The position numbers and the translations under genes are program-made. This document shows, piece by piece, positions 15,809 to 24,982 of a stretch of 64,000 nucleotides of DNA. This stretch comes from Bacteroidales bacterium (GTDB lineage Bacteria; Bacteroidota; Bacteroidia; Bacteroidales; P3). The DNA lies in assembly GCA_017545365.1 (NCBI GenBank), contig JAFWOP010000024.1, forward strand, positions 1 to 64,000. Direction: 5' to 3'. The notes beneath the pieces were generated by a model. The model did not search any database, was not told the DNA's origin, and was given only the letters and a program-made list of their open reading frames with translations. Positions within the stretch are counted from its first letter, which is position 1; each line of letters starts with the position of its first letter.

Positions 15809-15838
15809 TTTCCATGTCAAAAAAATGGTATATATTTG
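15809..15838 (+). promoter_or_regulatory. Promoter of the 862-residue secreted protein
   Basis: The -7 element TATATTTG is at 15831-15838, followed by CATCG; the -33 side is T-rich but not canonical. The leader to the ATG at 15953 is about 105 bases. The rest of the 15629-15952 gap is AT-rich and without a gene. Confidence 0.6.
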
Positions 15839-15952
15839 CATCGTATTTTAACAACGTCCAAAGGTCTCCGATTATTGTCTCAAGACACTATGAAAGAGGG
15901 TTTTGTACACACGAAAGAGAAATTAATTTATTCATCAAAATCACAAACAACA

Positions 15953-18541
15953 ATGAAAAAAACATTAATGGTTCTCACTTTTGCTCTGTGCGCAACCTTT
16001 GTTTTTGCACAGACCGCTACTCCTCGCATGAAGGGAGAGATCAAAAAAGCAGCCACCACTGTTTCTTCGGAACAGCAACACTATGGCAGCTCCATCTTCA
16101 CCAAAGATGACCCTGTTCTTTTCACCTGCGACTTTAGCGTAGCCAACTCTAACTACTCTACTGGCACTATCGTCGGCGGCCTCGAAGGCCATGGCCAAAA
16201 CTACGACTATGCACAGTGGCGTCGTTGGCCGAACGTCGACTCCGCCACCTTCGTTCTTGCCGCCAACACCTATCCCCGCCTGTTACAGACCTATTTTGCC
16301 GGATGGGCTGCTTTCTATTCTAATCTGGTGGGCTATGCCGACACCGCTGTTTCTTCTGCTGAGAACGGCTTCATGATGATGTCCATGTTCGACCAGAGCG
16401 CTACAAACTCCGGTAACTTCAACGCCTACATCCTTTTCGACAGCATTGATGTCACCGCTGCCAATGTCGTCGATGTCACCATTTTCCAGTACTATCGTAA
16501 ATACTACGACAACTGCTACATCGACTACAACGTCAACGGTAGCGGCAACCGCACTACCTGGAATGAAATGGAAATCAACATCCGTGGTATCGATGTCGAA
16601 GTCAACGGTAGTCTCTGGGGCATGTACACCAACACCCTGCCTACCGCTGCTGCTGGTTCTCCCAACCTCGGCGTCCGCATTCGCTACAAATCCCTCAACA
16701 GCAATCGCGAATCTTACGGCTACTACTGGATGCTCGACGATGTCAAGCTCACTGCCGGTGGCCCCAACCGTATCAAGAAATATGCTCCCGAAGAATATGT
16801 CGAGGGTAACTACTCCATCATCCCTCAGGGTCTGAAAATCAACCCCGCCTGGTACTCCCAAATCAAGAACATTGGTTACATAAACCAGAACAACATCAAC
16901 GCCAAGCTCTACCACCTCAACGCCACTCAGGATGTTGCCACCGAGATTGACGCCTACAACAACGGCTCTCTGAGCATTGACAACACCAAAGAAGTCATCG
17001 TCGACCGTCAGGGCTGGATTTTTGCTGACTCCATGGAATATCGCGGCTGGTACGGCTTTGGCCAAACTGGTCATGGCTCCGGTTCCGACCTGCCCACCAA
17101 CACTTTAGGTGACAACTACATCTATGCTACTGTCTCCAGCGACAGCGTCACCATCTACTACGACACTTTCTACTATCGCGTGAACAATGCTTTCGACGGC
17201 AACAAATACCGTTGGGGCCACGATAACGGCGTTCTGGTCTACTATCCCGACAACTACTGGCTGTATGGCTACGTCCAGGTAGGAGGCAATTGGTATGTCA
17301 CCGAAGATCCTGACGATGTTCACTACTATGAATCTGGCTACATGGTCAACACCCGCTACACCACCGATGCCGAAGTCCCCGCTGACTGGGTCATCCACGG
17401 TGTTGAGCTCGTTGCTTCCCCTGTTACCAACTTCTACAACAGCGGTTCCAAGATTTCCGCTGTCCTCTCTTGGGACTCCTTCGATGTCAGCTCTGTCTAC
17501 ATGCCTCGTATCCTCACTGGCGCTAACGTGAAGACCATCACCAACGACGATGTCAACGACAGCACCATCATCGGCCGCAACAGCGCCGGTTGGCTCGACC
17601 TCGGCAACTACAACACCATCTACATCCCCTTCCCCGAACAGCCCGCTCTTGAACCCAACACCAGCTATCGTATTGGTTACAGCATGGAAGAAGATGGTTT
17701 CTTCGCTCTCGCTCACGAAGCTCTGGGCCGCTACCGCGTAGCCTCCCCCACTCGTCCTGACCGCTACGACACCATCATCTACTTCCGCAACGATGAGTCT
17801 ACCGCCAAATTTGCCAACTGGTTCCCCCGCAATCAGTATCAGAACTACATCTATGATCCTTCTTACGGTGGAAATAACAGCGCTAGCACTTTCGCCTACT
17901 ACAACGAGACCAATCCTATGATCCGTATGATTGTCGGACCTCGTCAGGAAATCCAGCGTCACAACATTTCCATCACCTGCGACTCCACCGATTACGGTGA
18001 TGCAGCCTATGCTGGCCAGCCCGCTTGCGGTGTCACTATCACACCTGCTGACGGCTCCACCGCCACTATCACCGGTAGCACCGACGCTTACTGCACCGCC
18101 ACCGTTATCATCGACGGCGTGGAAGTTCAGCCCTGGGACGAAAATACCGAACAGGGTGACAACAACCTGAAATACTACTACGACTCCGCCTCCAACACCA
18201 GTGCTTATCAGTACTCCTTCGTCAATGTGACCGAAGACCACACCATCCACTTCATCTTCCACGAGCCGAGTGAGCCCCAGTCCATCGATCCCGTTGCCGC
18301 TGGCGTTCGCATGAACCTCCAGCCCAACCCCGCCACCTCTGTTGTCAACCTCAACATCGAAGGTGTCACCGGCATGGTCAACTGCATGCTCATCGACATG
18401 AGCGGCCGCGTGGTCTACAACCAAAACATCAACGCTGAAGATGCTCAGGTCATCCACCTCAGCAACCTCGCCAAGGGTGCCTACTTCGTCCGCATCACCA
18501 ACGACAAATTCAGCAAAGTTGAGAAACTCATCGTTCGCTAA
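15953..18541 (+). CDS. Large secreted protein with T9SS type A sorting domain
   Basis: An 862-residue extracellular protein. It has a signal peptide (MKKTLMVLTFALCATFVFAQ), then long beta-rich regions: an N-terminal carbohydrate- or choice-of-anchor-like domain (residues about 30-260) and further strands. The C-terminal sorting domain has MNLQPNPATSVVNLNIEG, then LIDMSGRVVYNQN and GAYFVRITNDKFSKVEKLIVR split at the usual places. Cargo of this kind crosses the outer membrane by T9SS and is anchored or released. I chose the ATG at 15953, which gives the signal peptide, over an upstream in-frame ATG. No catalytic motif is recognisable. A terminator follows. Confidence 0.88.
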   Translation: MKKTLMVLTFALCATFVFAQTATPRMKGEIKKAATTVSSEQQHYGSSIFTKDDPVLFTCDFSVANSNYSTGTIVGGLEGHGQNYDYAQWRRWPNVDSATFVLAANTYPRLLQTYFAGWAAFYSNLVGYADTAVSSAENGFMMMSMFDQSATNSGNFNAYILFDSIDVTAANVVDVTIFQYYRKYYDNCYIDYNVNGSGNRTTWNEMEINIRGIDVEVNGSLWGMYTNTLPTAAAGSPNLGVRIRYKSLNSNRESYGYYWMLDDVKLTAGGPNRIKKYAPEEYVEGNYSIIPQGLKINPAWYSQIKNIGYINQNNINAKLYHLNATQDVATEIDAYNNGSLSIDNTKEVIVDRQGWIFADSMEYRGWYGFGQTGHGSGSDLPTNTLGDNYIYATVSSDSVTIYYDTFYYRVNNAFDGNKYRWGHDNGVLVYYPDNYWLYGYVQVGGNWYVTEDPDDVHYYESGYMVNTRYTTDAEVPADWVIHGVELVASPVTNFYNSGSKISAVLSWDSFDVSSVYMPRILTGANVKTITNDDVNDSTIIGRNSAGWLDLGNYNTIYIPFPEQPALEPNTSYRIGYSMEEDGFFALAHEALGRYRVASPTRPDRYDTIIYFRNDESTAKFANWFPRNQYQNYIYDPSYGGNNSASTFAYYNETNPMIRMIVGPRQEIQRHNISITCDSTDYGDAAYAGQPACGVTITPADGSTATITGSTDAYCTATVIIDGVEVQPWDENTEQGDNNLKYYYDSASNTSAYQYSFVNVTEDHTIHFIFHEPSEPQSIDPVAAGVRMNLQPNPATSVVNLNIEGVTGMVNCMLIDMSGRVVYNQNINAEDAQVIHLSNLAKGAYFVRITNDKFSKVEKLIVR

Positions 18542-18574
18542 TCTTTTCATAATAACGAATATTTCTCAAGAGGA

Positions 18575-18604
18575 GGGCGTCCGCAAGGATGCCCTTTTCT
18601 TTTA
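18575..18604 (+). terminator. Rho-independent terminator of the secreted-protein gene
   Basis: Hairpin GGGCGTCC / GGATGCCC with a GCAA tetraloop (one G-T pair), followed by TTTTCTTTT, 34 bases after the stop codon. Confidence 0.85.
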
Positions 18605-18845
18605 TTCCAAATCGGCCATTCGGGTTTATGACAGATAGGGGATGAACCAAGAAAAAGCCCGCCATCAGAAGTCCTCACCCTCGCCAAACGGCCCACAACA
18701 CCTCAACTCCGCACCATAGAAGCATGGAATAGGAAATATTAAAGTTCGTTCTAAGACTGCGCATCCTAAAGAAAGCCTATAACCACCTTTTGTCTTTCGG
18801 GAAAAGCCTAAACCCAATCAGTCATTAGGACGCCTTTTCAATAAT

Positions 18846-19283
18846 GGAGGGTTCTATTAATTCGTTTTCAATGTCGTTTGATTCTCCACTTCGTTTTACT
18901 CCGTTATCGAAGTGCCACTGGCACTTCATAATTCTCCACTTCGTTTTACTTCGTTATCGAAGTGCCACTGGCACTTCTTCATCTAGCGGGACGCAGTTTT
19001 GTTGCGATATGAATAACACCGCACTACGCCTTACGGCTTGTACGGTGTTATTCATATCGCTCTTATGCTATATCTGACTGATTTTTTTACAGCCTCGAAG
19101 AGGCTGAATTTCAATAACCCCATACAAGAAACCGATAGGTTTCGCAGTGTGGGGTCAGGGATAACCCTACTACACAGCGTCCTGAAAGGACGCGACATAG
19201 AGACTATTTGGTAAAATTCAGTCATATGTTATATTAGAGCGATTCATATCTCACCCCTTTCGGGGTGATTAATAGAAGTCTCC
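18846..19283. repeat. TIR-type repeat, copy B, with a second element inside
   Basis: Ends GGAGGGTTCTATTAAT and ATTAATAGAAGTCTCC are inverted copies of each other (14 of 16 bases). Its right end touches the stop codon of yicC. Inside are a tandem repeat (18881-18927 and 18931-18977, 47 bp each, one mismatch), a hairpin-rich stretch around CACCGCACTACGCC, and the complete structured element at 19076-19223. The latter is flanked by another inverted pair (ATCGCTCT and AGAGCGAT). The full gap from 18605 to 19282 contains no gene. Confidence 0.75.
19076..19223. repeat. Structured inverted-terminal repeat element, copy 2
   Basis: 148 bp bounded by GACTGATTTTT / AAAATTCAGTC. Opposite orientation to copy 1 at 5161-5375, with the same order of stem-loops: CAGCCTC/GAGGCTG, GAAACC/GGTTTC, GCGTCCT/AGGACGC, each with the same loop size as in copy 1. 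It is nested inside repeat copy B. Confidence 0.8.
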
Positions 19284-20146
19284 TAGAGTATGTTGCCCAG
19301 CTGCTCTTTGATTTTCTCCAACTCGTCCTTCATCTCGACGACGAGTTTCTGTATTTCCACATGGTTGGCTTTGGAGCCTGTGGTGTTGATTTCGCGACCC
19401 ATCTCCTGGGCGATGAAGCCGAGTTTCTTGCCGCTGCCTTCCTCATGCTCCATGGTGGTGCGGAAATAGTTGATGTGTTTGGCAAGGCGTATCTTTTCTT
19501 CGGTGATGTCAAGTTTTTCGAGATAGTAGATGAGTTCTTGCTCGAAGCGGTTGGGGTCGACTTCTTTGATGGCGCTTTCGGCGAAATAGCGGCGAAGGCG
19601 TTCTTTGGCCGTTTCGATACGCTGGCTTTCGTATTGTGGTATGTCGCTGAGTTTTTGCTCTATGAGGGCTATATGTTTGACGAAGTCGTTTGCGAGAATT
19701 TCGCCCTCATGTTTGCGGGAGCGGTCCACCTCGTCAACGGCCTCAGAGATGGTGGCAGCGATGGCCTGCCATTCTTCGTCCTGCAGCTCGTCGGTGGTGG
19801 TGGGGGTCCAGATGTCGGGCATGGCCAATATGGTTTCGAAGAGGTGCTGGCAGCCACATCCCAGCTGTGCGGCCATGGCCTGTGACTGCTGGTAACGCTC
19901 AATGAGGAGGTCGGTATTGAGTTGAGCGGAAGAGGATGCGCTCTGTTCTTCGGTGATGAGGACATCTACCTTGCCCCGTTCCAGCCGGTTGAGCATGCTG
20001 CGTATCTCCAGGTCCTTGGCACGGAGCGATGCGGGGGTTTTGATTAGAAGGTCGAGGGTTTTGCTGTTGAGGGTTTTGATTTCGATAGTGATTGTTCTGT
20101 CGCGCAATATGCATTGCTTCTTGGCGAAGCCGGTCATTGATTTCAT
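19283..20146 (-). CDS. yicC: YicC/YloC-family endoribonuclease
   Basis: A 287-residue protein with the defining start MKSMTGFAKKQ and the conserved C-terminal segment KLGFIAQEMGREINTTGSKA. Family members are RNases that help degrade small RNAs or structured RNA. Family length is normal. The gene is followed on its 3' side by the repeat-rich gap. It is 23 bases downstream of apbE and probably co-transcribed with it. Confidence 0.95.
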   Translation of the reverse strand: MKSMTGFAKKQCILRDRTITIEIKTLNSKTLDLLIKTPASLRAKDLEIRSMLNRLERGKVDVLITEEQSASSSAQLNTDLLIERYQQSQAMAAQLGCGCQHLFETILAMPDIWTPTTTDELQDEEWQAIAATISEAVDEVDRSRKHEGEILANDFVKHIALIEQKLSDIPQYESQRIETAKERLRRYFAESAIKEVDPNRFEQELIYYLEKLDITEEKIRLAKHINYFRTTMEHEEGSGKKLGFIAQEMGREINTTGSKANHVEIQKLVVEMKDELEKIKEQLGNIL

Positions 20147-20169
20147 TATACTTAGGTTTTAGGGGTTGA

Positions 20170-21174
20170 CTAACGGATAAGTTGCTGGAATTGGGGGGTG
20201 GCGAAGGTCTTGTATTCGCCGTCGTCATCATAGATGAAGAAGGCGGCTCGAATGTCGTTGTTCTCGGGATGGTCGTGGATGAACTGGAGGCTTTTGTCCA
20301 GTCCCATGACCATAAAGGCGGTGGCCATGGCATCGGCATACCAAGCGTTGCCACTCACCACCGAGACGCTGAGGAGCGAATGGCTTACGGGGCGGCCGGT
20401 AGCGGGGTCGATGGTGTGGGAGTATCGGATGCCGTCCTGCTCGTAATACTTACGGTAGTTGCCTGAGGTGACGACGGAACAGTCTTCCAGAGCGATGGCT
20501 GTTTCGAGGGTGCGGTCGTCGTATTTGTCCGTTGAGGGTTTTTCTATCCCCACCAACCATGGGGTTCCGTCGGTCTTGCGGCCACGGGCCACCACTTCGC
20601 CACCCACGTCGATGAGGTAGTCGGAGATGCCCATCTTGTCGAACAGGCTGGCCAAGAGGTCTACGGCATAGCCTTGGGCAATGGCGTTAAAGTCGAGTTC
20701 GATGCCCTGGGGCAGGGTGAGGCTTACGGTGCTGTCACAGCTGACAAAGCTGCTGCCCTGACGGATGAGGGAGAGCAGGCTGTCGAGCTGCCTGTCGGTG
20801 ACATCCTGCCTGTTCTTGAAGCCGAACCCGTAAAGGTTCACCAGCGCGCCCACCTTGCAGTTAAAGGCTCCGGCAGTGTATTCTTCCATTTGGAGCGAGT
20901 GGCAGAGGAGGTCGCTGAAAAGGGCGTTGAGGAGCGTATCTTCGTGACGGTTTACCTTGCGGATGATGGAGCTTTCCTTCCACAGGGAGGCGGTCATGTC
21001 GAAGTCGTCGAGCAACGAGTCTATTTGGGGTTGGAGGTTGCGTTGCTGTGCATCGTAGTAGGCGATGTTGTAATAGGTACCTTGGGCCTCTCCTTGTATG
21101 CGTATGGGCTGGCGGGATGAGCATGAGAGGAGGAGTAGCACCGAGAGGAGCGATAGAATTGCGGGGGCTTTCAT
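20170..21174 (-). CDS. apbE: FAD:protein FMN transferase (ApbE) lipoprotein
   Basis: A 334-residue periplasmic lipoprotein (lipobox LLLLSC, Cys about 18) that attaches FMN to Thr/Ser of target proteins such as Na+-translocating NADH dehydrogenase or RnfG. Family motifs are visible: the GxALVNLYGFG-like segment, DFNAIAQGYAVD, DVGGEVVARG, SVVTSGNYRKYYEQDG and HTIDPATGRPV. No target flavoprotein is in this window. It precedes yicC in the same direction. Confidence 0.95.
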   Translation of the reverse strand: MKAPAILSLLSVLLLLSCSSRQPIRIQGEAQGTYYNIAYYDAQQRNLQPQIDSLLDDFDMTASLWKESSIIRKVNRHEDTLLNALFSDLLCHSLQMEEYTAGAFNCKVGALVNLYGFGFKNRQDVTDRQLDSLLSLIRQGSSFVSCDSTVSLTLPQGIELDFNAIAQGYAVDLLASLFDKMGISDYLIDVGGEVVARGRKTDGTPWLVGIEKPSTDKYDDRTLETAIALEDCSVVTSGNYRKYYEQDGIRYSHTIDPATGRPVSHSLLSVSVVSGNAWYADAMATAFMVMGLDKSLQFIHDHPENNDIRAAFFIYDDDGEYKTFATPQFQQLIR

Positions 21175-21238
21175 AACTGTTCAATAAAAAGCGTCCGACA
21201 CACCGTGCCGAACGCTTTGTTCACCAATGAAAAGACAA

Positions 21239-22933
21239 CTATTTTGTAATAACAAATTTTCTCACGATGGTCTCACCATTCTGCAGGATAATGCGCATGG
21301 TGTAGTTGCCCTTGGAGAGGGTGGAGAGGTTCATCTGGCTCTTGTTGGTGCTGAGGTAGTTGTTCAGTACCTGCTGGCCGAGGGCATTGTAGATGGTCAC
21401 TTCACGGATGGTTTCGGCGCTTTCGATGTTGAGCTGTCCGACGGTGGGGTTGGGATAGAGGCTCACCTGTGTGCCCTGAACATCATCGATGCCTACGAAG
21501 GTGACGATGGTAATCCAGCTGGTGTCGTAGCAGGAGAAGTTTTCGGCAGGATAGAAGAGGGTGGCTTCCAACGAGACATCCATGTTGGCATTGCCGGGGA
21601 CATTGGGGATGATGAGGGTGTCGGCAGTGGAGGTCTGGTTGCCATAGGTCCACTTATAGGTGGCGCCTTCGGTGCAGGTGGGATAGAGCTTGGCTGTGTC
21701 GCCGGCATGGAGGTGCCATTCGCCGTTGATGGCGGAGATGACGGGGGCTTTCTTGATGGTGAGGGCAAGATACATAAGGCTGTCGCAGCCGAAGGTGTCG
21801 ATAGCGAAGGCGTAGCTAGGATAAGTTGTCGGAGTGTTATAATAGATGCGGGAGTTCATTTCCCAACGGAAGCTGTCGCAAGCGTTGACATAGGTGGTGT
21901 CACGGCCGGACATGTTGATAGTGACATGGAGGTGGATGGTGCTGTCGTAGCATCTTGTCCAGCGGCGGTCAATCAGATTGGTGTCGAAGAGGGTGTCCAC
22001 AGAGAACCTCTTGGTGGTGCTACCAGCCAGGGAGCTGACGGTGAAGTTGATGCCGTTGCAACCGACCATGAAGGTGTCATTGACAGGCTCGCGCATTTCT
22101 TTAATCTTAAGGTTGATGGAGCGGTAGGTGACACAGCCTGTGGTGGCATTGGTGTCATCGGCGCCGAAGATGCCGGTGGTACGGAGGGTGTCGTGGGTAA
22201 CATTCCAGACGTAATAGCCACAGGCGGAGTCGATTTGAGTGCGGGCGGTGTCGACAACGACGGTGAGGTTCAAGGTATGGATGGTGTCGCAGGTAGAGTC
22301 GGCGTTGGTCTCCACATGGATGTAAGCGCCGGACTGGGTGTAGGTGCTGTCGTACCAATTGTAGTTGCCACAATGGCTGACGGTCTCACTCACAGACAGG
22401 CTGTTGACGATGTTAAGGGCGAGGATGTCGATATGGTAGCAGATGGAGGAATCGGGGTTGACCAGCTCGGTGGTGTCGGAGTAGTTACCCGAAGCATCGT
22501 ATGTGGTGCCATTCCAATCGTAGCTACCGCAGGCATCCTGCTGGATGGTGTTAACCTCGGCGGTGGGGATGACAATATGAGCGACAAAGAAACTGTCGCA
22601 AGTACCGAGATTGGTGTCGGCAAAGACAGTGTCGTAGTAGGTGCCGGAATGATAACGTCCAATGCCACGCCATTGGTAAGAGCAATCCTCACTCACCACG
22701 TTTTCGTTGAGGGAGTAGACATGGTTGATTGTAAGGTTGAGCACATAGAGCGTGTTGGTAGCGTCGTCCATATAGGTGACCACATTGCTCGAAGTGTAGG
22801 TTTGGCCATTGACGTTCCAAGTGTAAGTTCCGCAGGCAGACACATCGTTGGTGACGACCTGGAGCGTGCTCTGAGACATGGCAAGAGGCATGATAGCAGC
22901 GACCAATAATAAACTTAATAATGCTTTTTTCAT
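21239..22933 (-). CDS. Secreted T9SS-sorted protein with repeated Cys-Gly-x-Tyr/Trp modules
   Basis: A 564-residue protein with a signal peptide (MKKALLSLLLVAAIMPLAMS) and several copies of a module of about 55 residues, each containing a C-G-x-Y/F-x-W-N/D-type core (for example SACGTYTWNVNGQTYTSSNV, QDACGSYDWNGTTY, SHCGNYNWYDSTY, SACGYYVWNV). The C terminus is a T9SS type A sorting domain (VSLYPNPTVGQLNIESAE, GNYTMRIILQNGETIVRKFV). Such repeated modules are common in adhesin-like cargo of Bacteroidota; the ligand is unknown. Its leader carries a perfect 16-bp palindrome. Confidence 0.85.
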   Translation of the reverse strand: MKKALLSLLLVAAIMPLAMSQSTLQVVTNDVSACGTYTWNVNGQTYTSSNVVTYMDDATNTLYVLNLTINHVYSLNENVVSEDCSYQWRGIGRYHSGTYYDTVFADTNLGTCDSFFVAHIVIPTAEVNTIQQDACGSYDWNGTTYDASGNYSDTTELVNPDSSICYHIDILALNIVNSLSVSETVSHCGNYNWYDSTYTQSGAYIHVETNADSTCDTIHTLNLTVVVDTARTQIDSACGYYVWNVTHDTLRTTGIFGADDTNATTGCVTYRSINLKIKEMREPVNDTFMVGCNGINFTVSSLAGSTTKRFSVDTLFDTNLIDRRWTRCYDSTIHLHVTINMSGRDTTYVNACDSFRWEMNSRIYYNTPTTYPSYAFAIDTFGCDSLMYLALTIKKAPVISAINGEWHLHAGDTAKLYPTCTEGATYKWTYGNQTSTADTLIIPNVPGNANMDVSLEATLFYPAENFSCYDTSWITIVTFVGIDDVQGTQVSLYPNPTVGQLNIESAETIREVTIYNALGQQVLNNYLSTNKSQMNLSTLSKGNYTMRIILQNGETIVRKFVITK

Positions 22934-23000
22934 CTTCTGAAGATTAAATTGTTTATCTTTTATTTATTTATTATCAATATATTATATAGCATTTTACGTG

Positions 23001-23033
23001 GTTCAGCATGCTGAACTACAATATGCAAAGATA
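23001..23033 (-). promoter_or_regulatory. Promoter with a perfect 16-bp palindrome
   Basis: The minus-strand -7 element TATCTTTG (23026-23033) is followed, around the expected transcription start, by the palindrome GTTCAGCATGCTGAAC (23001-23016). The position suits an operator or the 5' hairpin of the transcript for the gene at 21239-22933. Confidence 0.6.
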
Positions 23034-23063
23034 GCATTTTTTTTTGAAATAGCGGTTTTTTTT

Positions 23064-24500
23064 TCAAAAAAGTATCAGTTCGACAATGTTTTCGACATGT
23101 TGGGTGTGTGGGAACATGTCGACTGGCTGGATGCGCGCCACCTTGTATTTGGCAGCCAGCAGAGCGAGGTCGCGGGCCTGTGTGGCGGGGTTGCAGCTGA
23201 CGTATATTATCTTTCGGGGCTGCATGGCGAGCAGCTGCCGGACCACTTTTTCGTGCATGCCGGCGCGGGGCGGGTCGGTGATGACGATGCCGGGTTGGCC
23301 GTGGGAGGCCACAAAGTCGGGGGTGAGGACCTGGGCCATGTCGCCGGAATGGAATTCGACATTGGAGATGTGGTTCTGCACGGCATTCTCGCGGGCTGCC
23401 ACCACGGAGTCCTCGACATATTCGATGCCTACGACACGGCGGCAGAGGTGGGCCAAGAAGAGCGCGATGGTGCCGGTGCCGGTGTAGAGGTCGTAGACCA
23501 CGTCGTCGGGGGTCACCTCGGCAAATTGGGCCACAAAGCTGTAAAGCCGCTGGGCTTGGCGCGAGTTGGTCTGATAGAAGGTCTGGGGGCGTATGGTGAA
23601 ATGGAGGTCGGGGGCGCCATTGTAGCCCTTCATGGTTTCGGTGAGGTGGTCGCTGCCGGAGAATGTTACGGAGGGGAGGTCGGCATAGGCGTCGTTCATC
23701 TTATTGTTAAAGATATATTGCAGCGAGGTGATTTGAGGGAACTGGTCGCGCAGGTGTTCCATGAGGCCTTCCCATCCGGGGTAGTATTCCGCAATGACGA
23801 GCACCACCATCCACTCGCCGGTGCTGGAGTTGCGGATGATAAGGTTGCGGAGACAACCGGTGTGGTTGCGTATATCGTAATAAGGTAGGGCGTGCACTTC
23901 GGCATAATCGCGCACCGAGAGACGTATCTGGTTGCTCAGGTTCTGCTGGAGGGCGCAATGCTCGATGTTCAACACTTTGTCAAAAAGGGTCGGGATGTGG
24001 AATCCCAGGGCTCCGTCGGGCTTGTTTTCATCCTCGGAGCCGGCACCAGCGTCCTTGGCTGGTGGCAGTTCGTGCCACGCACGGGTGGAGAAAGTGAATT
24101 CCAGTTTGTTGCGATAGTAGAATATTTCTTCGGAGCCACAGATGGGCAGCATGCCCTGGCAGTCGATGTGTCCGAGCCGTTCGAGGTTGTCGCGAACCTG
24201 CTGCTGCTTGGCAGCGAGCTGCTGGTCGTATAGGAGGTTCTGCCAACGGCAGCCGCCACAGGTGCCGAAGTGGGGGCATTGGGGGGTGGCACGCTTGTCG
24301 CTATAGTATTTGACATTCACCGCGCGGCCCTCGGCATATTTCTTTTTCTTCTTGAGTATCTTGACATCTACGATGTCGCCCGGCACCACAAAGGGGACGA
24401 AGACGACCATGCCGTCGATATGTGCGACGGCCTTGCCCTCGGCACCGACGTCGGTGATGAGCACATTCTCTATTACCGGCTGTTCTTTTTTTCTACTCAT
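23064..24500 (-). CDS. rlmD: 23S rRNA (uracil-C5)-methyltransferase RlmD-like
   Basis: A 478-residue RNA m5U methyltransferase (RumA group). It has an N-terminal TRAM domain (ENVLITDVGAEGKAVAHIDG), an iron-sulphur cysteine cluster C75-x5-C81-x2-C84 with a fourth Cys later, a SAM-binding DLYTGTGTIALFLA, and the catalytic SCNPATQARDL. The frame is open upstream, but the ATG at 24500 (MSRKKEQPV) gives the normal TRAM start. Whether it modifies U1939 or U747 cannot be told from sequence alone. Confidence 0.92.
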   Translation of the reverse strand: MSRKKEQPVIENVLITDVGAEGKAVAHIDGMVVFVPFVVPGDIVDVKILKKKKKYAEGRAVNVKYYSDKRATPQCPHFGTCGGCRWQNLLYDQQLAAKQQQVRDNLERLGHIDCQGMLPICGSEEIFYYRNKLEFTFSTRAWHELPPAKDAGAGSEDENKPDGALGFHIPTLFDKVLNIEHCALQQNLSNQIRLSVRDYAEVHALPYYDIRNHTGCLRNLIIRNSSTGEWMVVLVIAEYYPGWEGLMEHLRDQFPQITSLQYIFNNKMNDAYADLPSVTFSGSDHLTETMKGYNGAPDLHFTIRPQTFYQTNSRQAQRLYSFVAQFAEVTPDDVVYDLYTGTGTIALFLAHLCRRVVGIEYVEDSVVAARENAVQNHISNVEFHSGDMAQVLTPDFVASHGQPGIVITDPPRAGMHEKVVRQLLAMQPRKIIYVSCNPATQARDLALLAAKYKVARIQPVDMFPHTQHVENIVELILF

Positions 24501-24635
24501 TGTGTAATTGATACTATGGTTATCCTCGTGCAACGGGAGCATTGAGGAGTGGGTGAAAAAAAAGAAGTACTGCAGCACAATACTTCTTTTCTCTTTGCAA
24601 AGAGTCTATACTTGGATCCGATGGTGAGTTTTTTT

Positions 24636-24782
24636 TTATCGCTCGTCGGAAACAGTCAGCTTTTTTCTGCCTTTTCTGCGGCGTGCTGCCAAAACTTTCC
24701 TTCCGTTTGCGGTGGACATTCTCTGACGGAAACCATGCTTATTAGCTCTTTTTCTGCGTGATGGTTGAAATGTTCTTTTCAT
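24636..24782 (-). CDS. rpmH: Large-subunit ribosomal protein L34
   Basis: A 48-codon frame with the unmistakable start [18 protein letters not shown], followed by [20 protein letters not shown] and a KKLTVSDER ending. It is short and very basic, as expected. It lies between rlmD and the promoter of the rightward gene at 24983, facing left. Confidence 0.97.
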   Translation of the reverse strand: MKRTFQPSRRKRANKHGFRQRMSTANGRKVLAARRRKGRKKLTVSDER

Positions 24783-24938
24783 TTTTTCTCATTTTTTGGA
24801 GTTGCAAAAGTACAACTTTTTTTTCAATTGACAAGAAAAAAAATAAAACATCATACTTTCGCTATCATTCAATCGATTGGTATTTAAAGTTCTAAGCAAA
24901 AAAATAAATGTTTTTTTTATCGGTTGGAAAAAAAAATG

Positions 24939-24946
24939 TACCTTTG
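24939..24946 (+). promoter_or_regulatory. Promoter of the secG-linked operon
   Basis: The -7 element TACCTTTG, followed by CAG, is 37 bases before the ATG at 24983, with T-rich sequence upstream where the -33 would be. It fits the Bacteroidota consensus. Confidence 0.6.
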
Positions 24947-24982
24947 CAGTCGCATTTTGTGGCGTAAAAAGTTGTTAATGTA

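Noticed and set aside
17105..18550. Leftward frame of 481 codons over the T9SS protein gene
   Set aside because: Shadow of the 862-residue gene; composition (Val, Gly, Asp rich) reflects the opposite strand.
21227..22909. Rightward frame of 560 codons
   Set aside because: Shadow of the leftward T9SS protein with a signal peptide and sorting domain.
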